A DNA stretch of 11,827 bases, taken from contig CAZXFG010000025.1 of assembly GCA_964640515.1 (NCBI GenBank), positions 1-11,827 on the forward strand, in the 5' to 3' direction. The translations under genes and the position numbers were made by a program. Below, piece after piece: positions 6,512 to 11,827 of this stretch. The stretch comes from CAZXFG01 sp964640515. GTDB taxonomy: Bacteria; Patescibacteriota; Patescibacteriia; Magasanikbacterales; GWA2-37-8. Under the pieces are notes generated by a model. It saw only the letters and a list, made by a program, of their open reading frames with translations. It made no database searches and was not told the origin of the DNA. Positions within the stretch are counted from its first letter, which is position 1. Every line of letters starts with the position of its first letter.

Positions 6512-8464
6512 ATGAATTGGAAAAAATTCTTCTCGTGGTTTAAGGACAAAAAAAACAAAACCGTGGTGGATCATCTGGATAAACAACTAGTGAAGAACAT
6601 TAACGCCCGCCGTTGGCCGTCTTTATCACAATTACATTATCTGCCTCGTTTTCTAAATCGGCAAGAAAAAATCCTGGCTATGCTTTTGTTGTCCGCGGCC
6701 GGCTTAACCGCCATGATTTGGGCGGCCACATTCGTAGCCGTGCACCATGGTTTGGCGCCGCGGGAAGGCGGAGAATATTCCGAAGCCATTATCGGACAGC
6801 CGAAATTGATCAATCCGATATTCGCTTCCATCAATGACGTGGACGCGGATCTATCCGCCCTGATTTACTCCGGTTTGTTCCGCTACGATCATAATCAACA
6901 ATTAGTCGGCGATCTGGCCACCGCTTACGAATTAAGCTCTGATAAAAAAACTTACACCATAAACTTGAGAAAAAATGTAAAATGGTCCGATGGCGAACCA
7001 TTTACGGCCGAAGATGTGGTCTATACTTTTGAAACTATCCAAAATCCGGAAGTCGGCAGTCCGGTGGCTCCCGGCTTTCAGGGCATTACCGTGGAAAAAA
7101 CCGGCGACTACTCCGTTACTTTCATGCTTAAGGAATCATTCGCTCCATTTCTAAACAGTTTGACCATTGGCATTTTGCCGGAACATATCTGGAATAATTA
7201 CGCGCCTAACAGCATCCGACTGGCTAAAAACAACATCCAGCCGATTGGCACCGGTCCTTGGGTTTTTGACAAATTAATCAAAGACGACAACGGAAAAATT
7301 CAAAACTATTCTCTGGCGCGCAACGAAAATTACTATCTGCAAAAACCATATCTGAAAAACATCACTTTCAAATTTTTTGAAGATTATCAGCAGACCATAG
7401 ATGCCTTGCGCCAAAAAGATGTGTTGGGATTGAGCTTTGTGCCGCGCAATCTCAAAGAAAAAATTACCAGCCACAATATCACTTTTTATCAAGCTCAATT
7501 ACCGCAATATACCGCTTTATTCTTCAATCAAAATGGAGAACCAACCCTTAAAGACGCAAACCTTCGGTTGGCGCTGGCTAAAGCTTTGGATAAAAATTTA
7601 ATATTAAAAGAGGGTTTGGATGGCGCCGGTGAAGTTGTAGACGCGCCCATTCTCAAGACTCATCTGGGCTATAATCCGGACATTGAAAAAATATCTTTTG
7701 ATGCCGGCGGGGCCAGCGCGCTTTTAGACAAAAACTGGAGCCATATTCAGCCGGAAGAATATTTCCAATTACGCCAAGAGGAAATTATAAAAAATCTTAA
7801 AACCGACATTGAGGAATTGAAAAATAACGCCAGCACCACGCCGGAAGTCGTTTCCAGCACGATTGCCCAATGGGAAAAACAAGCCGAAGAGACCGCGCGA
7901 GGTGAAATGCATCTGGAACAACCGTTCTATCGCAAAAATAAAAATGGTAAAATTTTGTCTTTAGCCATCACTACAGCCGATACCGCGGAATACAGACAAA
8001 CCGCCGAAACCATGGCAAAAATGTGGCGGACCGTCGGCATCCAAACTTCAATCATTCTCGTTCCATCGCGGCAGATTGTGAGGGAAGCGCTAAAAAACAG
8101 AAACTATCAAATTCTGCTTTATGGCGAAATCGTGGGCAACGACCCTGACCCATATCCTTTTTGGCACTCTTCACAGGTTGATTACCCGGGATTGAATCTG
8201 GCCATCTTCGCCAACCGCGCCGCGGATAAAATTTTAGAAGATGCCCGGGCCAGCAACGATCAGACGGCTCGCGCGGATTTATACAAAAAATTCCAAGACA
8301 TTTTAGTCAAAGAATTGCCGGCGATTTTTCTCTATTCTCCCAGCTATACTTTCGCGGTAGACAAACAAATCAAAGGAGTGGATATCGGCGCGATTGCCTC
8401 GCCGTCCGACCGTTATAACAACTTAAACAATTGGTACTTCAAAACGAAGTGGATTTGGAAATAA
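6512..8464 (+). CDS. membrane-anchored family-5 (peptide/OppA-type) substrate-binding protein
   Basis: The 650-residue protein begins with a basic cytoplasmic segment of about 50 residues and a single membrane helix at about 54-77. The SBP_bac_5 fold follows: EAIIGQPKLINPIF at 91-104, LIYSGLFRYD at 117-126, and LRKNVKWSDGEPFTAEDVVYTFE at 152-174. Then come PIGTGPW at 244-250 and the C-terminal WHSSQVDYPG...FANRAADKIL. Family members bind extracytoplasmic oligopeptides or nickel and deliver them to an ABC permease. No lipobox cysteine is present, so the anchor is the uncleaved helix. No permease or ATPase gene lies nearby, so substrate and partner are unknown. Residues about 410-476 form a charged, helix-rich insertion before the second lobe strand. 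The gene follows secG by 36 bases, and tRNA-Leu starts ten bases after its stop, which suggests co-transcription. Confidence 0.9.
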   Translation: MNWKKFFSWFKDKKNKTVVDHLDKQLVKNINARRWPSLSQLHYLPRFLNRQEKILAMLLLSAAGLTAMIWAATFVAVHHGLAPREGGEYSEAIIGQPKLINPIFASINDVDADLSALIYSGLFRYDHNQQLVGDLATAYELSSDKKTYTINLRKNVKWSDGEPFTAEDVVYTFETIQNPEVGSPVAPGFQGITVEKTGDYSVTFMLKESFAPFLNSLTIGILPEHIWNNYAPNSIRLAKNNIQPIGTGPWVFDKLIKDDNGKIQNYSLARNENYYLQKPYLKNITFKFFEDYQQTIDALRQKDVLGLSFVPRNLKEKITSHNITFYQAQLPQYTALFFNQNGEPTLKDANLRLALAKALDKNLILKEGLDGAGEVVDAPILKTHLGYNPDIEKISFDAGGASALLDKNWSHIQPEEYFQLRQEEIIKNLKTDIEELKNNASTTPEVVSSTIAQWEKQAEETARGEMHLEQPFYRKNKNGKILSLAITTADTAEYRQTAETMAKMWRTVGIQTSIILVPSRQIVREALKNRNYQILLYGEIVGNDPDPYPFWHSSQVDYPGLNLAIFANRAADKILEDARASNDQTARADLYKKFQDILVKELPAIFLYSPSYTFAVDKQIKGVDIGAIASPSDRYNNLNNWYFKTKWIWK

Positions 8465-8474
8465 AATAAAATAA

Positions 8475-8556
8475 GGGCGAGTGGCGGAACTGGTATACGC
8501 GTACGTCTCAGAAGCGTATGGAGCAATCCTTGAGGGTTCGAGTCCCTCCTCGCCCA
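8475..8556 (+). tRNA. tRNA-Leu (anticodon CAG)
   Basis: All arms fold. Acceptor GGGCGAG (8475-8481) pairs with CTCGCCC (8549-8555), with discriminator A at 8556. The D-stem is GCG/CGC (8484-8486/8498-8500). The anticodon stem TACGT/GCGTA encloses loop CTCAGAA, with anticodon CAG at 8509-8511, reading CUG. A 13-base class II variable arm at 8519-8531 has stem GGA/TCC. The T-arm is GAGGG-TTCGAGT-CCCTC. CCA is not encoded (ACTA follows), so it must be added after transcription. The gene starts ten bases after the preceding stop, and no independent promoter was convincing. Confidence 0.96.
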
Positions 8557-8613
8557 CTAGAATATCAACCCTAAACTAATTTTCTTCTTTTATTATTAAT
8601 TTTAACTTTATTT

Positions 8614-10389
8614 ATGATTAGCGCCACAACCCAACAATCACGACCGCGCCGAAATTTTCGGACTCATGGCCGGCCACCCACGGGAGATAAAAATTATCGT
8701 CCGTCTTTTTCACGATTCCGCAATGACGGCGATAAACTGCGCATTGCCGTGCTGGGCGGATTGGAAGAAGTCGGCCGCAACTGCACCCTCCTAGAATACA
8801 ACGGCGACATTATTATTATTGATATGGGCCTGCAATTCCCGGAAGAGGACATGCCCGGCATTGATTACATCATCCCAAACATGTCCTACCTCAAAGGCAA
8901 AGAAAAAAATATCCGCGGAGTGATTATCTCTCACGCTCACTTGGACCACATTGGCGCCATCCCCCACCTGATGCCGGCTTTAGGATTTCCGCCAATCTAC
9001 GGACTGCCCCTGACCAACGCCATCATCAAAAAACGGCAGGACGATTACAAAAATATGCGCCCGTTGAATATTCATAACATAAAATTGGAGGATAAACTCC
9101 GTTTGGGCGCTTTTGAATTGGAATTCTTCCATCTGAATCACAACATTCCGGATTCCATGGGCATTGTTATCCGCACTCCGGAAGCCACCATTGTGCACAC
9201 CGGCGACTGGAAATTTGATTATCAACCGGTAGGCGAAGCTCCGGCTGATTTGCAACGCATCGCCAGCATCGGCGCTCAAGGAGTAACCGCTCTCTTAACC
9301 GACTCCACCAATGCCTCTCACCCCGGCCATCAATTATCTGAATCGGAAATCAGCACCAATTTGGTGGATTTGATTGAAAAAGCCCCGGGCCGTATTATTT
9401 TCGGCACTTTTTCTTCCCTGCTGTCTCGTATTAAACAGATTATTGAAATTTCCGAAAAGCTGGGCAAGGTGGTGGCTTTGGACGGTTTCAGCATGAAAAG
9501 CAATGTGGCAATCGCCAAAGAGTTGGGTTACATGAAATTCAGCCCGAAAGTATTGATTGACCTCAAAAATACCAAGGACTATCCGGATAATAAAATCGTC
9601 ATTGTTTGTACCGGAGCGCAAGGAGAAAGAAACGCTTCGCTGATGCGCATTGCCAATGGCGAACACCGCTTTATCCAATTAGTGTCGGGCGACACTGTCG
9701 TCTTTTCGTCTTCAGTCATCCCGGGCAACGAACGCACGGTGCAAAGATTGAAAGATACTTTGTTCCGCAAAGGAGCCGAAGTCGTGCATTACCAAATGAT
9801 GGATGTGCATGCCGGCGGTCATGCTAAAGCCGATGATGTCAAATTGATGATTCGTTTACTGAATCCGAAATATTTCGTGCCCATTGAAGGCAACCATCAC
9901 CTTTTGCATTACAACGCCAAGGTCGCTCAATCCATGGGCTTTGCCAAAGAACATATCTTCATCGCCGACAACGGACAAGTGATGGAATTCAAGAGCGGTG
10001 TCGGTGTTTTGACGAAAAATAAAATTCCGGCCGACTATGTGTTTGTGGACGGTTTGGGCGTATCTGATGAAACCAACATTGTCTTGCGCGACCGCCAAGT
10101 TCTGGCTGAAGACGGCATGATTGTGGTTATCGCCACGGTGGACAGCCACACCGGCAAACTGGTTCAAAATCCTGATATCATCTCCCGCGGTTTTGTCTTT
10201 TTGAAAGAAAACAAAGAACTGATTGAGGATTTGCGGCATCGCGTCAAAAAATTAGTGTTGGATTCCGATCCCCTGTCCTGGGCTGACACCAATTACATTC
10301 GCAACAAAATCCGCGATTATGTCGGACAATTTTTATTCACCAAAACCGAGAAACGCCCCATGGTGCTACCGGTTGTCATAGAAGTCTAA
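8614..10389 (+). CDS. rnj: ribonuclease J (metallo-beta-lactamase/beta-CASP)
   Basis: RNase J is an endo- and 5'-3' exoribonuclease that matures rRNA and degrades mRNA. The 591-residue protein opens with an Arg-rich, probably disordered extension of about 40 residues. The metallo-beta-lactamase core follows: GGLEEVGRNC, the zinc motif HAHLDH at 107-112, HLNHN near 173 and HTGDWKFD at 195-202. The beta-CASP domain includes LLTDSTNA near 227, GTFSS near 264 and VHAGGHA at 398-404. The C-terminal domain, about 465-591, includes RDRQVLAEDGMIVVIATVD. The usual PxHGE motif C reads PIEGNHH here, with Glu425 where the metal-ligand His normally is. The rest is close to family norms, and length matches RNase J1 plus the extension. 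It stands 57 bases after tRNA-Leu. No clear terminator or promoter lies between them, only a T-rich tract. Confidence 0.95.
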   Translation: MISATTQQSRPRRNFRTHGRPPTGDKNYRPSFSRFRNDGDKLRIAVLGGLEEVGRNCTLLEYNGDIIIIDMGLQFPEEDMPGIDYIIPNMSYLKGKEKNIRGVIISHAHLDHIGAIPHLMPALGFPPIYGLPLTNAIIKKRQDDYKNMRPLNIHNIKLEDKLRLGAFELEFFHLNHNIPDSMGIVIRTPEATIVHTGDWKFDYQPVGEAPADLQRIASIGAQGVTALLTDSTNASHPGHQLSESEISTNLVDLIEKAPGRIIFGTFSSLLSRIKQIIEISEKLGKVVALDGFSMKSNVAIAKELGYMKFSPKVLIDLKNTKDYPDNKIVIVCTGAQGERNASLMRIANGEHRFIQLVSGDTVVFSSSVIPGNERTVQRLKDTLFRKGAEVVHYQMMDVHAGGHAKADDVKLMIRLLNPKYFVPIEGNHHLLHYNAKVAQSMGFAKEHIFIADNGQVMEFKSGVGVLTKNKIPADYVFVDGLGVSDETNIVLRDRQVLAEDGMIVVIATVDSHTGKLVQNPDIISRGFVFLKENKELIEDLRHRVKKLVLDSDPLSWADTNYIRNKIRDYVGQFLFTKTEKRPMVLPVVIEV

Positions 10390-10403
10390 ATATCATTCAA
10401 CAT

Positions 10404-10522
10404 AGATATTTGTTCTGCCTCTTCGCGAACAGTGTCGGCTCGCCTGCGGGCTCGCCGCACTTCAGATCTCACCCGCCGCGAGGCGGGTTCCGATATGCCG
10501 CTCAGAGGCAGAACAAGTATCT
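10404..10522. repeat. 119-bp inverted-repeat element with inner hairpins
   Basis: The 154-base space between rnj and the PspC gene holds little else. Outer arms 10404-10422 (AGATATTTGTTCTGCCTCT) and 10504-10522 pair over 19 positions, one of them G-U. Inside are two GC-rich hairpins: 10432-10460 (GTG-CGGC with GCCG-CAC, plus GCC/GGC) and 10471-10488 (ACCCGCC/GGCGGGT with a GNRA loop GCGA). A competing pairing, GTGTCGG (10432-10438) with CCGATAT (10490-10496), is also possible. TCATTCA occurs on both sides (10393-10399 and 10534-10540). The element could be a miniature mobile element, a structured RNA, or an mRNA-end element of rnj. No T-run follows, so it is not a classic terminator. Confidence 0.65.
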
Positions 10523-10543
10523 TTGATATAAACTCATTCACTT

Positions 10544-10750
10544 ATGAAAAAACTCTACCGTTCCAAAAAAGATCGTAAAATCGCCGGCGTTTGCGGCGGT
10601 CTGGCCGAATACTTTGGCGTGGACGCCACTTTAATTCGGTTGGGCTGGATATTGCTTACCTTCATGACCGGCATCGCGCCCTTTGTCATCGCTTACATCA
10701 TAGCAGTCGTGATTATTCCGGAGGAAAGGGCGGGAACTCTAACACCTTAA
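10544..10750 (+). CDS. PspC-domain small membrane protein
   Basis: The 68-residue protein is essentially a single PspC domain. The motif LYRSKKDRKIAGVCGGLAEYFGVD at about 4-27 is the family hallmark. TLIRLGWILLTFMTG continues into a hydrophobic stretch, about 30-61, long enough for one or two membrane passes. It ends in the typical IIPEE. In Enterobacteria PspC senses membrane stress and acts with PspB and PspA. Stand-alone minimal PspC proteins are widespread in other phyla, where their function is unclear. No pspA or pspB lies nearby. The gene follows the structured element and is closed by a strong terminator. A TATAAA at 10527-10532 could be a -10, but no good -35 accompanies it, so read-through from rnj is equally likely. 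Confidence 0.93.
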   Translation: MKKLYRSKKDRKIAGVCGGLAEYFGVDATLIRLGWILLTFMTGIAPFVIAYIIAVVIIPEERAGTLTP

Positions 10751-10764
10751 ACAACTTATAACCT

Positions 10765-10802
10765 AAAAAAAGTGGCGACGACAAGTTTCCACTTTTTTTA
10801 TT
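10765..10802 (+). terminator. rho-independent terminator after the PspC gene
   Basis: AAAAAAAGTGG (10765-10775) pairs perfectly with CCACTTTTTTT (10789-10799), with a 13-base loop. The descending arm supplies the T-run. It starts 14 bases after the PspC stop. The A-run on the left arm gives a T-run on the other strand too, but no minus-strand gene ends here. Confidence 0.85.
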
Positions 10803-10815
10803 TACCATAATAAGA

Positions 10816-10821
10816 TATAAT
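10816..10821 (+). promoter_or_regulatory. candidate -10 box of the dehydrogenase gene
   Basis: A perfect TATAAT lies 23 bases before the ATG at 10845, with a second weaker TATAAC at 10830-10835. At 17 bases upstream there is only the T-run of the terminator, so no true -35 is visible. A new promoter is expected here because a strong terminator precedes the gene. Confidence 0.4.
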
Positions 10822-10844
10822 ATCCACGATATAACATTTTTACT

Positions 10845-11827
10845 ATGCCCAAAAATATTAAGCCACATGTGGAATTTTACGGCATCTGGCCGGAGATGAA
10901 AGACTATATACGCGCTAAAATGAACGGATTCTCTTGTTCCATTCACGAAGAAAATATTTCCGATGCTAATTTGAGTCCTAAAACAGAAATTCTGACTGTC
11001 TTCGTAGAATCACCGGTTACCAAACAAACCATCAATAAACTGCCGGAATTACAAATGATCGCCACCATGTCCACTGGTTATGATCACATTGACTTCAAAA
11101 CCGCAAAAAATAAAAAAATCCCCATTTGCAATGTCCCTTCATACGGAGAAAACACGGTGGCGGAACATGCCATGGCGCTCCTCCTGGGTTTAACGCGTAA
11201 ACTTTTTCAATCGGTAAAAAGGGTAAAAGAGGGAGTTTATGATTTCCACGGCCTGCGCGGAGTGGATCTGAAAAACAAAACCATCGGCGTGGTGGGTACC
11301 GGACATATCGGCGCTCATCTTATCAAAATGGCCGGAGGATTTGATATGAATGTGCTCGGATATGATCCCTATCCAAATAAAGAACTAGCCAAAAAATACG
11401 ATTTTAAATATGTAAAATTAGACGAACTGCTCGCTCATTCCGATTTTATCAGTCTGCATGTGCCGCTCTTCAAAGAAACTTACCATTTGATTAATCAAAA
11501 AAACATCAAAAAAATAAAAAAGGGCGCCTATATAATCAACACCGCTCGCGGCGGCTTAATAGACCCGGAAGCGCTGGTTTGGGCTTTGCATAATAATCAA
11601 ATAGCCGGGGCCGGACTAGATGTGCTGGAGGATGAAAATTTAATACAAAATGAAGAAAAAATAATCGGCGGCTGTACCGATGGTCAACTCAAAACTAATC
11701 TAATGAACAACATCATTATTGACCACCCGAACACCATTGTTACACCCCACAACGCGTTTAATAGCATTGAGGCTTTACGCCGCATCGTGGATACTACGGT
11801 AGATAACATCAAATCATTCACAGCCGG
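10845..11827 (+). CDS. D-lactate dehydrogenase-like 2-hydroxyacid dehydrogenase, 3' end beyond window
   Basis: The frame is open from ATG 10845 to the window edge, about 327 residues with no stop. This is close to the usual 330-340, so only a few residues are missing. The family is NAD-dependent D-2-hydroxyacid dehydrogenase, which in fermenters reduces pyruvate to D-lactate and regenerates NAD+. Visible marks are the substrate-loop region MSTGYDHID, YGENTVAEHAMALLLGL before the cofactor domain, and dinucleotide fold VVGTGHIGAHL with Asp in GYDPYP, favouring NAD over NADP. Catalytic Arg sits in NTARGGLID, Glu in GLDVLEDE, and His in TPHNAFNS. The PHNAFN form and the insertion after LEDE resemble D-LDH more than phosphoglycerate dehydrogenase. 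Exact substrate is an inference. It follows a strong terminator, so it begins a new transcription unit. Confidence 0.9.
   Translation, partial: MPKNIKPHVEFYGIWPEMKDYIRAKMNGFSCSIHEENISDANLSPKTEILTVFVESPVTKQTINKLPELQMIATMSTGYDHIDFKTAKNKKIPICNVPSYGENTVAEHAMALLLGLTRKLFQSVKRVKEGVYDFHGLRGVDLKNKTIGVVGTGHIGAHLIKMAGGFDMNVLGYDPYPNKELAKKYDFKYVKLDELLAHSDFISLHVPLFKETYHLINQKNIKKIKKGAYIINTARGGLIDPEALVWALHNNQIAGAGLDVLEDENLIQNEEKIIGGCTDGQLKTNLMNNIIIDHPNTIVTPHNAFNSIEALRRIVDTTVDNIKSFTA

Noticed and set aside
8557..8613. Terminator of tRNA-Leu in the T-rich tract before rnj
   Set aside because: There is no hairpin before the T-rich run, so termination cannot be claimed.
10713..10946. Minus-strand 77-codon frame across the PspC terminator
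   Set aside because: It overlaps the end of the PspC gene, the terminator and the start of the dehydrogenase, and its product looks like no protein family.
1..11827. CRISPR array, phage, transposase or toxin-antitoxin system
   Set aside because: No spaced direct repeats and no matching proteins were seen; all coding space is taken by housekeeping or envelope genes.
1..11827. Alternative genetic code with UGA as glycine
   Set aside because: Glycines are encoded by GGN, no in-frame TGA is needed, and all complete genes end in TAA; this is compatible with the standard bacterial code.

Overview
The window looks like chromosomal DNA of a Candidate Phyla Radiation (Patescibacteria) bacterium, probably a Parcubacteria-type lineage. 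The basis is inference: a T4SS-pilin-type membrane protein of the kind common in that group, short intergenic spaces, a tRNA without an encoded CCA, few Shine-Dalgarno sites, moderate GC content and a small-genome style mix of core genes. Every complete reading frame ends in TAA, and no in-frame TGA is needed anywhere. The code therefore looks standard, not the UGA-glycine code of Gracilibacteria/SR1.

Layout. Plus strand, 1-857: the 3' part of guanylate kinase (gmk), then ribosomal protein L19 (rplS), closed by a bidirectional terminator. Minus strand, 6127 down to 908: a three-gene run of a membrane-anchored DsbA-like thiol oxidoreductase, a cysteine-rich exported T4SS-pilin-like protein, and uvrA. 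Plus strand from 6207: a consensus promoter, secG, a membrane-anchored family-5 peptide-binding protein, tRNA-Leu(CAG) and ribonuclease J. Next come a 119-nt inverted-repeat/structured element, a small PspC-domain protein, a terminator and a D-lactate-type 2-hydroxyacid dehydrogenase that runs off the window end.

The centre (3721-8464) has an envelope and secretion theme. SecG serves the Sec translocon, and the cysteine-rich pilin-like protein has a signal peptide. The DsbA-like protein next to it could form its disulfides, and the substrate-binding protein is membrane-tethered. The dsbA and secG transcription units diverge from one 129-bp promoter region.

The pilin-like gene is interrupted by 100 Ns, but this is almost certainly an assembly artefact. 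The 55 bases before the Ns are repeated exactly after them. Merging the two copies restores one uninterrupted 488-residue reading frame.

No CRISPR array, insertion sequence, prophage or toxin/defence system was seen. The most notable non-routine items are the false gap, the cysteine-rich pilin/DsbA pairing, the structured element at 10404-10522, an altered beta-CASP motif in RNase J and an unusual GMP-binding region in guanylate kinase.
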